Part shown: positions 1 through 7,870 of the stretch, piece by piece | How the letters are laid out: each line of letters opens with the position of its first letter | Position numbering within the stretch: position 1 is the stretch's first letter | Source: Candidatus Fermentibacterota bacterium | GTDB lineage: Bacteria; JAFGKV01 | Direction: 5' to 3' | NCBI GenBank assembly: GCA_016928395.1 | Contig: JAFGKV010000127.1 | Span: 1 to 21,268, forward strand | Length of the DNA: 21,268 bases | The notes under the pieces: model-generated | What the model was told of the DNA's origin: nothing | The model's input: only the letters and a program-made list of their open reading frames with translations | Databases searched by the model: none | Program-made: the position numbers and the translations under genes

Positions 1-91
1 CGAGAGCCAACTGCCGGCTGTACTCTCAACCCTGAGAATTCTGAGGGAGCCCGGCGTCCTCAGAGGCCGCACTGAACCCCGAACCCTGAAT
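1..91. repeat. Dispersed intergenic repeat module, copy 1
   Basis: This copy runs from 'agccaactgc' at position 5 through 'tactctcaacc', a 'ctgaggg...cctcag' stem (about 41-64) and two GAACCCY heptamers (74-87). The same order of elements recurs at 12331-12449, and the central part recurs at about 12091-12140. The left end is cut by the window edge. It ends about 25 bases before the start codon of the DUF3795 gene. No coding potential is seen. Confidence 0.7.
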
Positions 92-115
92 GGTCAGAAC
101 CACAAGGAGGAACCA

Positions 116-451
116 ATGTCACGGATGATCGCGGTATGTGGACTTGTCTGCTCGGAGTGCCCGGCGTACCTCGCAACCAAGGCTGAGGATCATGAAGCCT
201 TGGCCAGAGTCGCCCAGATGTGGAGCAAGGAGTACAATGCCGAGCTGACGCCCGAGGGTTGCCGATGCGATGGGTGCCAGGAGCTTAAGGGCCGTCATAT
301 CGGCCACTGGTCCGAGTGTCCGATCCAGGCCTGCGGCCATGGGAAGGGTCTCGTAACCTGCGCATCGTGCGCCGACTATGCCTGCGAGAAGATCACCGGA
401 TTCTTCGGTATGGTGCCCGCGGCCAAGGAGACGCTGGACGCGCTGCGCTGA
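116..451 (+). CDS. DUF3795 domain protein, small cysteine-rich
   Basis: This 111-residue protein has eleven cysteines, at about residues 8, 12, 15, 49, 51, 54, 68, 73, 82, 85 and 90. The N-terminal 'CGLVCSECPAY' and the later 'CRCDGC' and 'CASCADYACEK' clusters match the DUF3795 family, whose members are probable zinc- or metal-binding proteins of unknown function. The length is normal for the family. No signal peptide or membrane segment is visible, so it is probably cytoplasmic. The ATG start is well supported by a perfect AAGGAGG at 104-110, five bases upstream. The gene stands alone: a dispersed repeat lies directly upstream, and it converges on the SPFH gene across a hairpin-rich 123-base gap. 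The family call is firm, but no biochemical role can be assigned. Confidence 0.9.
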   Translation: MSRMIAVCGLVCSECPAYLATKAEDHEALARVAQMWSKEYNAELTPEGCRCDGCQELKGRHIGHWSECPIQACGHGKGLVTCASCADYACEKITGFFGMVPAAKETLDALR

Positions 452-465
452 GTCCGGCGGGAAGG

Positions 466-551
466 CGTTCCGTTGGGAGGGATCGGCGCCCAATCCTGAG
501 CCCTTCCCGCGGAACGGGTATGCCGGCCCGCCCCTAGCGGCAGGCCGGCAT
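466..551. terminator. Hairpins between convergent genes, possible bidirectional terminator
   Basis: Two inverted repeats fill the gap between the DUF3795 gene and the SPFH gene. The first pairs 466-481 with 501-516 (13 of 16 positions). The second is a perfect 9-bp stem, ATGCCGGCC (520-528) with GGCCGGCAT (543-551), around a 14-base loop. Neither is followed by a T tract on either strand, so this is not a classical intrinsic terminator. The position between converging genes is the main reason for the call. Confidence 0.45.
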
Positions 552-574
552 GAAGTAACGGTGGGCGCGCCGAG

Positions 575-1459
575 CTATGACGTCGCGGGGGGAGCCTTCT
601 GACGATCGCGGAGCAACTCGCCGATGCCTGCGATGCTGCCCAGAATGCCGGATGTTTCCATGGGCAAGAAGACCTTGGTCGCCTGCCCATCAGCGACTTT
701 CTGCAGAGCCTCCAGGTACTTGATAGCGATAAGATCACTGGTCGGATTGCCTTCGTGGATCGCCTTGTACACGGTCTGGATGGCTTCTCCTTCGCCCAAG
801 GCCACGGTTTCCTTCTGATAGCGATCCGCGTCGGCCACCTTCTTGATCGCCTCCGCCTGTCCTTCGGCCTTCAAAATCGCCGACTGCTTGTGGCCCTCGG
901 CTTCCAGGATCATGGCGCGGCGTTCCCGCTCGGCCTTCATCTGCCGGTGCATGGACTCGGTGACATCCCGAGGCGGCTCGATGCGCTGCAGCTCAACCCG
1001 CGTAACCCTGGTTCCCCACTTGTCCGTGGCATCATCCAGGATCTGACGCAGCTTGGTGTTAATGAGTTCTCGGGAGGTGAGAGACTCGTCCAGAGCCAGG
1101 TCACCGATGAGATTCCTCAGATTCGTCTGGGCCAGCTTTGTCGCAGCCATGTAGAAGTTGGCCACATTGTAGGTGACCTTGACAGGATCGGTCACCTCGT
1201 AGTAGACGACCGCATCAACTTCGACCGCCACGTTGTCCTTGGTGATGACCGCCTGCGGCGGCACGTCGACGACCTGCTCCCGCATGTCGACCTTGAGCAT
1301 CCGTTCCATGAAGGGGATGATCACCGTCAACCCGCTGTCAACGGTGCGCTGGTACTTGCCCAGGCGCTCGATCAACGCTTTCTGCCAGGGACGAACGGTC
1401 TTGACCCCGTTGGAGGCGAAAATGAAGACGACGATAGCAGCGATGACGAGCAAAATCAT
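575..1459 (-). CDS. SPFH/Band 7 membrane protein (stomatin/QmcA-like)
   Basis: This 294-residue protein has an N-terminal membrane segment (about 1-17, [15 protein letters not shown]). An SPFH/Band 7 domain (about 19-190) carries the typical '[15 protein letters not shown]' start and '[18 protein letters not shown]'. A charged helical stretch follows, with the flotillin/stomatin-type '[17 protein letters not shown]'. The C-terminus '[20 protein letters not shown]' is characteristic of the stomatin/QmcA branch. The length is typical of QmcA-like proteins. SPFH proteins form large membrane-bound oligomers that organise lipid microdomains and regulate membrane proteases. The gene starts three bases after the stop of nfeD, with AGGAGGG about eight bases before its ATG, so the two are almost certainly one operon. 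A specific partner cannot be read from the sequence. Confidence 0.95.
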   Translation of the reverse strand: MILLVIAAIVVFIFASNGVKTVRPWQKALIERLGKYQRTVDSGLTVIIPFMERMLKVDMREQVVDVPPQAVITKDNVAVEVDAVVYYEVTDPVKVTYNVANFYMAATKLAQTNLRNLIGDLALDESLTSRELINTKLRQILDDATDKWGTRVTRVELQRIEPPRDVTESMHRQMKAERERRAMILEAEGHKQSAILKAEGQAEAIKKVADADRYQKETVALGEGEAIQTVYKAIHEGNPTSDLIAIKYLEALQKVADGQATKVFLPMETSGILGSIAGIGELLRDRQKAPPATS

Positions 1460-1462
1460 CGA

Positions 1463-1906
1463 TCAACCCTCCTCGTGGTAAGGACGCACGATGGCTCGGG
1501 TGCCATCGATTCTGGATACGATTACCGCAGTGTCGATTTCAATGGGTTCTCCTGTCTCACTTTCCGCCCGCCACTCCTCCTTTTCCAGCCGAACCCTACC
1601 CATGTTCCTCACATTGTCGATAGTCTCCAGCACAATGCCCTGGCGCCCCTGTAGCCGGCTCGCCCCGACCCCGTCAGGCTGAGGCTTGGAAACCCGCTCC
1701 GCGAATCGGCGCGAGAATGCGACCAGCGCCAGCGACACCGCGATGAAGGCTCCCCACTGCCACGGCGTGCTGAGGCCCAGCACGGCCAGCACGCCAGCCG
1801 CAGCAGCGCCGATGCCGAACCAGAGCAGGAAGAACCCCGCCGTGAAGATCTCGCCGACCGCAAACACCGCGGCAACGACGAACCAAATCCACCACACCAT
1901 AGCCAT
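1463..1906 (-). CDS. NfeD family protein (short form)
   Basis: This 147-residue protein has hydrophobic segments filling about residues 1-75 (MAMVWWIWFVVAAVFAVGEI, then AGVLAVLGLS and AFIAVSLALVAF). A soluble C-terminal OB-fold-like domain (about 85-145) begins with 'LQGRQGIVLETIDNVRNMG' and ends in 'TRAIVRP'. This is the short NfeD type, without the N-terminal ClpP-like serine protease domain of the long form. Short NfeD proteins are usually encoded next to stomatin/SPFH genes and are thought to work with them at the membrane, as seen here. An AAGGAG lies eight bases before the ATG at 1906. A second ATG two codons in (1900) is less well placed. This is the first gene of a two-gene operon. 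Confidence 0.93.
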   Translation of the reverse strand: MAMVWWIWFVVAAVFAVGEIFTAGFFLLWFGIGAAAAGVLAVLGLSTPWQWGAFIAVSLALVAFSRRFAERVSKPQPDGVGASRLQGRQGIVLETIDNVRNMGRVRLEKEEWRAESETGEPIEIDTAVIVSRIDGTRAIVRPYHEEG

Positions 1907-2132
1907 CGCTCACTCTCCTTGCAGGGGTTGGTGTGCGGCCCGAGGTGAAAGTGGGTGGCCTGTCCGGTGGAGGCAACACTATCACCACGAGCAGCGCCGA
2001 TAGCGAGAAGTCAATCCATACTACCCCACACAACGGCGGACTATTCCGCGCATGCCCGCCTGAACTCTTCGCCTCCAAAGCCCTGGGCCGAGTCTGAGAA
2101 TAATCTGAGCGGAGGCGTGCATTCATTTCTGG
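1907..2132. other. Intergenic region upstream of nfeD
   Basis: This 226-base gap lies between divergent reading frames. It should hold the promoter of the nfeD-SPFH operon on the minus strand. A TTGACT hexamer is visible on that strand, but I found no convincing -10 at the right distance. No RNA gene or repeat was recognised. Confidence 0.4.
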
Positions 2133-2483
2133 GTGACTGGCCGACAAGTGTATGACGCGAGAAGGCGAGGTGGTGCAGTGTTCTACCGCTATTTCCTTGG
2201 GCCCGGCGATCCAGATCCCTTCTCAGATACCACGACAATCCCGTATGGACTCCCCTGGTCCAGCGATGTCATGCTGGAAGTCTGTGATGGAAGGGGACGT
2301 CGGATACGGCTCCTGGTCAATGGAACGCAAGATGCCGGCGAGTACTCCGTCTCGTGGAACGGCGAGGACGACGCGGAACGAGCCGTGGACGACGGCATCT
2401 ACCGCTCGCGGTTGACCGCCCATGACGCCGGTGGCCGTGCGTTCATCCACACGCGAACCATCACTCTCAGACGCCACGCCTGA
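2133..2483 (+). CDS. Orphan FlgD-Ig-like / type-A sorting-like C-terminal domain
   Basis: Residues of about 29-116 form one complete FlgD-type Ig domain: 'GDPDPFSDTTTIPYGLP' (family pattern NPFNPsTTI.ysLP), 'VMLEVCDGRGRRIRLLVNG' and 'AGEYSVSWNGEDD'. It continues with 'DGIYRSRLTA' and ends in 'TRTITLRRHA'. In FCB-group bacteria this domain normally sits at the C-terminus of large secreted proteins. Here nothing precedes it: an in-frame TGA lies at 2106-2108 and there is no ATG. The listed start is a GTG without a clear ribosome site. A GTG at 2178 with GAGG seven bases upstream is the better candidate and would give 101 residues. There is no signal peptide. It may be a small expressed protein or the surviving 3' end of a decayed secreted protein. 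The family is clear, its status as a live gene is not. Confidence 0.55.
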   Translation: MTGRQVYDARRRGGAVFYRYFLGPGDPDPFSDTTTIPYGLPWSSDVMLEVCDGRGRRIRLLVNGTQDAGEYSVSWNGEDDAERAVDDGIYRSRLTAHDAGGRAFIHTRTITLRRHA

Positions 2484-2510
2484 GACTAAATCCGCATGTA
2501 GTGTGTTGGG

Positions 2511-5500
2511 TCAGCCTCGGCCCTGTTCATCGGCCAACTCATCAATCAGGCCTTCGGGGCTACGGAGTCCGCCTGCCGCCAGTGCGTCAGAGAGCTCCCG
2601 GGCGGAAAGCTCTGCGTGCAAGATTCTCAGGACACGCTCTGAGTCAGCGGACAACCGCGCAGCCGGCAGGTGCGCCGCCAGGCTTCCCCACAGCTCTGCG
2701 GCCCGGCGATGATGTCCCTGGGCCAGGAGCAGCCGAACCCACGAGCCCAGAACCTGTTGCGCGTGTCGCCTGTCACCGCTCCCCTTCAAGACCGCCAATG
2801 CCCTCACGGCAGCATCCCTTGCCGCCGGGAGATCACCCTTGGAGACGAGGGCCTCGCACAGACCACGAAGACAGGTGACCATACCCCATCGGTTCTGATC
2901 GTGCTCAAAAACCTGTAGACTCTCCCGGTAGAGAGCGGACGCCCGATCGAATTCGTTCGTGATGCAGAGGGCATCCGCCAGGCACGCCCGCGAGACGGCT
3001 GCCTCGTGGTGCGCGCCCAAGACGGTGCGGATCGCCAGGCTCTCCTCCAGAGCGTGCCGGGCTTCATCTCCATGCCGCAGGTCGATATGCACATTCCCCA
3101 GGATGCACAGGCACACTGCCATCAGGTCCTGGTGGCCGAGATCCCGAGCGATTTCCAGCGCCTCCCGTGCGCGCTTCAACGCCTCGTCCAGTTCTCCATT
3201 GTCCAGGGCTAGATTGCACAAGCTCGTAATGGCCACCATCTCGGCCCTGCGATTCCCGATGCGACGACTGGTGTCACGACTCTCTTCGAAGTAAGCCCTC
3301 GCGCGCGCTAAGTCACCCCGGGAGCGGCAGAGGGTGCCGAGAGTATTGAGAGAGCTCATGAGTCCTGCCACGACGCCTTCGTTCCGGTGGAGCCTGAGGC
3401 TGTGAACGTAATGGTCTTCGGCGGCGGCATAGTCTCCGGCCTCCTGCGCCATGATGCCCATGTCGCCCAGTACATAGGCTTCCATGCCCCGGTCACTCGT
3501 GCTCTTGCAGAGAGCCAGCGCCTCGTCCAGCAGGGCCATGGCCTCGGCTCGATCGCCCTGGGAGGTGGCCACCAAGGCTAGATGCCTGAGGGTGAACGCC
3601 AGATCACGGTCTGCGCGGAGGTCAGCCTGAATCCGCCGGCTTTGCTCCAGGAGCGAACGGGTGCCCGCTCGTTCGCCAAGGCGAAACTGGAATGATCCCT
3701 GCCATGACATGAGCCGTGCGCGTAGCCGGGCAAGCCCTTCCGAAGATGGCAGGGCATTCAGCCGACGCGCCGCATCCCCACAGAGGCGGTCTCCCGCGTG
3801 GTACCACGCGCGTAAGGAGATGAGCAAGCAAAGCGGATCTAGAAGCCCTTCCAGGAGTGATGGTTCTCCCGTCCGAACCCCCCATTCCCACGCCGCGGCG
3901 ATGTTGTCGGACTCCGCGTCGACCCTAGCCAGGGTCTCGGGATCACCGGCTCGAATGCCCTTCTCTTCCGCGCTGAGGAAGTCCGCGTACCACCCGGCGT
4001 GCGCGGCCAAGGTTCTGGCCGGCTCCGCTTCAAGGCCGGCCAGCTTCTCGCGAAGAAAGCTCCGCAGCAGATTGTGCATCTGATACCTGTGCGGGCCTGC
4101 TCTCTGAATGAGGGAGCGATCGACCATCTGGGCCAGCATGCTGAGATCTAGCCCGGCCACGGCGACCGCGGCGTCTCGTCGAAAGCCGCCGGCAAACACT
4201 GAAACGCGTGCCAGAACTCGTCGGTGAGCATCATCAAGCAGCCTCCAGGAGCGATCGAACACTGCCCGCATGCTTCTGTGCTGCCGGGACGCATCCCGGG
4301 TGGTGGTCGAGAGGAAGTCAATGTCTCGGCCGATCTCTCCGGCGATGGCCGCGCACGTCAGGGTGCGAACCCAGCTCGCCGCCTGTTCGATGGCCAGGGG
4401 CACACCGTCAAGCATTCGGCAGATGCGCACCACATCCGGCATGTCGGCTTTCGTCACGTGAGCTCCTGCTCCGAGCCGTCGCACGTGTTCCAGAAAGAGC
4501 TGTATTGCGTCGTCGCCGCCCGCCCCCGGATCGCGCAGATCATCAGAAACACGGAGCCCTTCAAGATGCAGGAGAGCCTCCTCTTCGAGGTTCAGCCTGG
4601 TCCGCGAGGTGACCAGGAATCGGGGCCCGCAGGCATGCGTCAGGAGCCGCGTGAGTACGCAGGCGCCTTCAGTCAGACGATCGAAATCATCCAGGACCAA
4701 GAGAAGTCTTTTCTGGCTGAGAAACGCGGCCAACTGATCCGTCGGATCCTCTTTCCCGTAGAGAGTGACGTCGAGAGCATTGGCGATGGCCAGTGCAACG
4801 AAAGCCGGGGAATGAACTGTTCCCAAAGGCACAACGAAGGCCCCATCCGCGAAGTCACTCGACAAATCCTGTGCCGCGTGGAAGGCGAGGCGGCTCTTCC
4901 CGATTCCGCCAGGACCCAGCACTGTCAGCACCCTGCACGGCGTCGCGGCAAGAACCCGGCGAATCTCCGCCATCTCCGCAGTTCTTCCGATGAAGGGAGT
5001 CATGGTCCAAGAGGCCGGAACAGAGGGAGGAGCCGGCGTTCCTGTCGACGCTTTGACTCGCACTCCGTCTACCGGAGAACCATGGCCGGTGGCCGCGCCG
5101 AGGAGGGAGGAGATCGCGGCCCGCACCTCGGGCAGGCTCTGGAGCCTGAGATCCGGATCCGGATCGAGCATACGATAGATGGTGCAGGCGAGATCGTCCG
5201 TGATATCCGGCCGGGCATCGGTCAAAGATCGGATCATCCCGCCTTGTTCGGCGGGATGCGACGCTCCCCATGGCGGCCTTCCAGACAAGAGCTCAAACAG
5301 CAGTGCACCTGCCTGCCACATTGCCGAGTGCATGCCCGGGGGCTGGCCTTCCCGCACCTCCGGGCTCATGTAGTTGGCTCGACCCGCCTCGCATGTCGTC
5401 GCTACGATGCGGACCTGTGGTTGCTGCAGTTCGCCCTCGACCTGAATGTCATCCGGAGCGAGGCATCGGAGGAAGCTGTCATGCTCCGTCATTGCATCGA

Positions 5501-5615
5501 GCTGGTCGAGGATCGCCACCCCAAGCGCGGCAACGTGGGGGAGGGGCAATGGATGGCCTTGAACGAGATGCCGCAAGGTGCGAGGTGTGTCGTTGCCGGG
5601 GATTGCCGTGTGCAT
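2511..5615 (-). CDS. Pseudokinase-STAND ATPase-TPR regulatory protein
   Basis: This is a 1034-residue multidomain protein. Residues 11-172 resemble the C-lobe of Hanks-type Ser/Thr kinases: 'LVQGHPLPLPHVAALGVAIL', an activation-segment end 'NYMSPEV' (81-87) and 'LLFELLSGRPPW' (105-116). The catalytic loop reads 'LRCLAPDDIQV' (49-59), lacking the HRD aspartate and the lysine. No DFG is visible and the whole ATP-binding N-lobe is absent. Residues 207-520 form a STAND/NB-ARC-like ATPase: 'FIGRTAEMAEIRRVL', Walker A GPGGIGKS (234-241), Walker B LLLVLDD (304-310), a TSR sensor (336-338), 'GVPLAIE' (404-410) and an MHN triplet in place of MHD. About eight TPR-like repeats follow to about residue 960. 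Such proteins are usually signal-sensing switches, and the target here is unknown. The ATG has GAGG seven bases upstream, and an in-frame stop ten codons further up rules out an N-lobe in this frame. Confidence 0.88.
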   Translation of the reverse strand: MHTAIPGNDTPRTLRHLVQGHPLPLPHVAALGVAILDQLDAMTEHDSFLRCLAPDDIQVEGELQQPQVRIVATTCEAGRANYMSPEVREGQPPGMHSAMWQAGALLFELLSGRPPWGASHPAEQGGMIRSLTDARPDITDDLACTIYRMLDPDPDLRLQSLPEVRAAISSLLGAATGHGSPVDGVRVKASTGTPAPPSVPASWTMTPFIGRTAEMAEIRRVLAATPCRVLTVLGPGGIGKSRLAFHAAQDLSSDFADGAFVVPLGTVHSPAFVALAIANALDVTLYGKEDPTDQLAAFLSQKRLLLVLDDFDRLTEGACVLTRLLTHACGPRFLVTSRTRLNLEEEALLHLEGLRVSDDLRDPGAGGDDAIQLFLEHVRRLGAGAHVTKADMPDVVRICRMLDGVPLAIEQAASWVRTLTCAAIAGEIGRDIDFLSTTTRDASRQHRSMRAVFDRSWRLLDDAHRRVLARVSVFAGGFRRDAAVAVAGLDLSMLAQMVDRSLIQRAGPHRYQMHNLLRSFLREKLAGLEAEPARTLAAHAGWYADFLSAEEKGIRAGDPETLARVDAESDNIAAAWEWGVRTGEPSLLEGLLDPLCLLISLRAWYHAGDRLCGDAARRLNALPSSEGLARLRARLMSWQGSFQFRLGERAGTRSLLEQSRRIQADLRADRDLAFTLRHLALVATSQGDRAEAMALLDEALALCKSTSDRGMEAYVLGDMGIMAQEAGDYAAAEDHYVHSLRLHRNEGVVAGLMSSLNTLGTLCRSRGDLARARAYFEESRDTSRRIGNRRAEMVAITSLCNLALDNGELDEALKRAREALEIARDLGHQDLMAVCLCILGNVHIDLRHGDEARHALEESLAIRTVLGAHHEAAVSRACLADALCITNEFDRASALYRESLQVFEHDQNRWGMVTCLRGLCEALVSKGDLPAARDAAVRALAVLKGSGDRRHAQQVLGSWVRLLLAQGHHRRAAELWGSLAAHLPAARLSADSERVLRILHAELSARELSDALAAGGLRSPEGLIDELADEQGRG

Positions 5616-5933
5616 GAGATGCCCTCGGTAGTCTGTGGGTCTTCAGCAAAGACTCCACCGTGAAGCTGTCGCATGGGGTCCCTTCGCGCAAGAGCCGCCA
5701 CGCTGCGTCCCTGCCGTATTCGATCCGGGCGGCTCGAGGCATGCCGTCTCCTCCCCGGCGCGCGGGTCGGCTTCGCGTCTGGCGTCAATCCTGCCCGCCG
5801 ACCGCATGTCCCCATTTCACTGTTGCAACGGCCCACGTCAGGGGATACGTTCGTGGCATTCAGAATTGTGGGCGAGTACGCCCTTTCTTGGGATGCTCGT
5901 CACAGCGACAGCCCCCCGGAAAGGAGCGCCGCC
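5616..5933. other. Divergent intergenic region
   Basis: This 318-base gap separates the minus-strand pseudokinase-STAND gene from the plus-strand repeat protein, so it should contain both promoters. On the plus strand, TTGCAA (5823-5828) and TACGTT (5846-5851) are 17 bases apart, a weak sigma-70-like match. AAGGAG at 5921-5926 is the ribosome site of the downstream gene. Open frames cross the region on both strands, but none shows family features or a good start, and I regard them as non-coding. Confidence 0.4.
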
Positions 5934-7742
5934 ATGCGAAGGTTGATCGTCCTCCTCTTCCTATCTGTGGCCCTCTCCGCCAGCCTTGCCCAGATCCCCC
6001 GCATGATCAGCTACCAGGGCAAGGTGACCGATGGGTCAGGCAACCCCGTGGCTGACAACACCTACGTCATGAGGTTTCGCATCTACAATGCCTCCAGTGG
6101 CGGCACGATGCTGTGGGACAGTTCGAATCAGAACGTGGCGGTGAATGGAGGGGTCTTCAACGTGTTGCTTGGCGAGAGCCCTCAGCCGGCCTTGGGACTG
6201 GCCTTCGACGCGGACTACTGGCTTCTGGTGACGTTCGCGGGAGTCGATCAAACGCCCCGACATCGCCTGGCCTCAGTCGGCTATGCCTATATGGCCAGTG
6301 GCCTGGTACCGGGGACCGTCGTCTCTGGATCGGTTACCACGGGCTCGTCGGCAGCCATTGCCGGGGTGAACACGGCGGCCACGGGCAGCACGTACGGCAC
6401 GTATGGGCAAGTCAGTTCCACCGCGGGCACGGGCCTGTATGGGTGGGCAACAGCCACCACAGGGTACCCGCGAGGCGTCGTGGGTGTGAGCAGCTCCCCT
6501 ACAGGAACGGGAGTGCTCGGGTACAGCAACGCCACCTCAGGCGCCAACTGCGGTGTCTACGGGTACAGCCCCTCACCCGACGGTCGGGGAGTCTATGGCT
6601 ACGCCCTGAACTCAGGTGGACAGAACTTTGGGGTCTACGGAGAAAGCGCCTCTGCTATCGGTCGCGGTGTCTACGGGTATGGGACCGCGACAACCGGCGT
6701 AAACTACGGCGTGTACGGCCGCACTGATTCGCAGAACGGCTATGGTGTGTTCGCCTCGGCCACAGCAAACACGGGTAGCAACTACGGTGTCTATGCCTTG
6801 ACCACGTCGATGGCCGGCACGGCATTATACGGCTGGGCCCAGGCAGCTACCGGCACCATCTACGGTGGCCGGTTCCGAGCGGATGCATCCGCCGGCAGGG
6901 GTGTCTTTGGCGAAGCAACCGCCACGACCGGCACCACCTACGGGGGGTACTTCCAGAGTGCATCAGCATCAGGGCATGGCGTCTACGCGTACGCCTCGGC
7001 GGAGACGGGCGATACGTATGCCGTTCGCGGGGAGTGCGAGTCAACGGAGGGGGTCGCGGTGCATGGGTCGGCTCTCGCGAACTCTGGCAACACCGTCGGC
7101 GTCGAGGGCGTGAGCTACTCCACCTCAGGCAAGGGGGTCTTCGGCCGCGCCGGTGCCACCACCGGAGTAGTATTCGGAGGACGTTTCGAGGCAAACTCCA
7201 CCAGCGGTAGAGGAGTGAATGGGGTGGCCATGGCAACTACGGGCACCAACTACGGGGTCTACGGCTACACGGCATCCACTTCTGGTTACGGAGTCTACTT
7301 CTCGGGCGGTCTCGCCGGTTCCGGCACCAAGAGCTGTGTGGTGAAGACATCCAGGGGACCGAGCCTGATGTACTGTCAAGAGAGCCCCGAAAACTGGTTC
7401 GAGGACTTCGGCGAAGGGCGCCTCGTGAATGGGCGGGCGCACATCGAGCTGGATCCCCTCTTCCTGGAGACGGTGACCATCGATGAGGCGAACCCCATGA
7501 AGGTGTTCGTGCAGCTTCATGATGAGACGTGCAAGGGCGTGGCCGTGAAGAAGGGCCTGACTGGCTTCGATGTGATCGAGCTCTGGGAGGGCACGTCACA
7601 CGGCGCCTTCGACTACCGCGTGGTTGCCAAGCGCAAGGGCTACGAGGAGCGACGGCTCGACTACTGCGCAGCGGCGGAGACCGACTCTCACCTGTTTCCC
7701 GAGTTACGGGAGAAGGAAAACGAGCGCCTCAGCGCGGACTAG
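5934..7742 (+). CDS. Secreted surface protein with twelve 26-residue repeats
   Basis: This is a 602-residue protein with a Sec signal peptide (about 1-19, MRRLIVLLFLSVALSASLAQ). An N-terminal module (about 20-125) carries 'IPRMISYQGKVTDGSG', 'GGTMLWDSS', 'NGGVFNVLLG' and 'PRHRLASVGYAYMA', which I recognise from secreted proteins of uncultured diderm bacteria. Residues 148-459 are twelve consecutive 26-residue repeats of the form ATTGxxYGVYG...GxGVYGxAx without a gap. The C-terminal module (460-602) has 'WFEDFGEGRLVNGRAHIEL', 'ETVTI', 'FDVIELWEGTSHGAFDYRV' and 'AKRKGYE', a conserved ending of fibre-like proteins. The architecture suggests an extended beta-rich stalk carrying a globular tip, perhaps an adhesin. 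Binding partner and anchoring are unknown. AAGGAG lies seven bases before this ATG. An in-frame ATG at 5673 would bury the signal peptide and is rejected. Confidence 0.85.
   Translation: MRRLIVLLFLSVALSASLAQIPRMISYQGKVTDGSGNPVADNTYVMRFRIYNASSGGTMLWDSSNQNVAVNGGVFNVLLGESPQPALGLAFDADYWLLVTFAGVDQTPRHRLASVGYAYMASGLVPGTVVSGSVTTGSSAAIAGVNTAATGSTYGTYGQVSSTAGTGLYGWATATTGYPRGVVGVSSSPTGTGVLGYSNATSGANCGVYGYSPSPDGRGVYGYALNSGGQNFGVYGESASAIGRGVYGYGTATTGVNYGVYGRTDSQNGYGVFASATANTGSNYGVYALTTSMAGTALYGWAQAATGTIYGGRFRADASAGRGVFGEATATTGTTYGGYFQSASASGHGVYAYASAETGDTYAVRGECESTEGVAVHGSALANSGNTVGVEGVSYSTSGKGVFGRAGATTGVVFGGRFEANSTSGRGVNGVAMATTGTNYGVYGYTASTSGYGVYFSGGLAGSGTKSCVVKTSRGPSLMYCQESPENWFEDFGEGRLVNGRAHIELDPLFLETVTIDEANPMKVFVQLHDETCKGVAVKKGLTGFDVIELWEGTSHGAFDYRVVAKRKGYEERRLDYCAAAETDSHLFPELREKENERLSAD
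6375..7310 (+). repeat. Twelve in-frame 78-bp repeats encoding 26-residue units
   Basis: The reading frame divides exactly into twelve 26-codon units with no insertion or deletion. Fixed positions are the TG at units 3-4, YG near units 7-8, and a G-x-G-V-Y-G near units 18-23. Synonymous codons vary freely between units (ggtgtctac, ggagtctat, ggggtctac). The array is therefore old and conserved at protein level, not a recent DNA amplification. Confidence 0.85.
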
Positions 7743-7756
7743 CCAGACCCAGGCTG

Positions 7757-7786
7757 GGGGACTATTCTAAGATTAGAATAGTCCCC
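7757..7786. repeat. 14-bp-stem palindrome, copy 1 of a covarying pair
   Basis: GGGGACTATTCTAA (7757-7770) pairs perfectly with TTAGAATAGTCCCC (7773-7786) around a two-base GA centre. The inner core CTATTCTAA..TTAGAATAG is shared with the palindrome at 11841-11870, while the outer arms differ but stay complementary. It lies just after a stop codon and could act as a transcription end, though no T tract follows. Confidence 0.85.
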
Positions 7787-7870
7787 GCGGAGCAGTCAAC
7801 GGGTCGGTCAGGACTCGTGCGGAGTAATGCGGGGTGGGGTTTCGCGCATCTTGGCTGCACGGAGACCATC

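Noticed and set aside
755-1654. 299-codon plus-strand open frame opposite the SPFH and nfeD genes
   Set aside because: Its translation is rich in H, D, R and L with no family features, it is fully antisense to two recognisable genes, and it arises from high-GC codon bias.
4224-5663. 479-codon plus-strand open frame opposite the STAND gene
   Set aside because: It is antisense to clear kinase-like and ATPase motifs, has no domain features, and shows the composition of a shadow frame.
5479-5742. Minus-strand frame upstream of the pseudokinase as a possible missing N-lobe
   Set aside because: The frame shows no glycine-rich loop, VAIK-like lysine or helix C glutamate. A frameshifted kinase N-lobe is therefore not supported.
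5673-5933. 87-codon N-terminal extension of the repeat protein
   Set aside because: It would bury a clear signal peptide that starts at 5934 behind a good AAGGAG. The extension is arginine-rich and featureless.
6375-7310. CRISPR-like or minisatellite array
   Set aside because: The 78-base periodicity is in frame, the units are diverged at DNA level and there are no unique spacers between identical repeats. It is a protein repeat.
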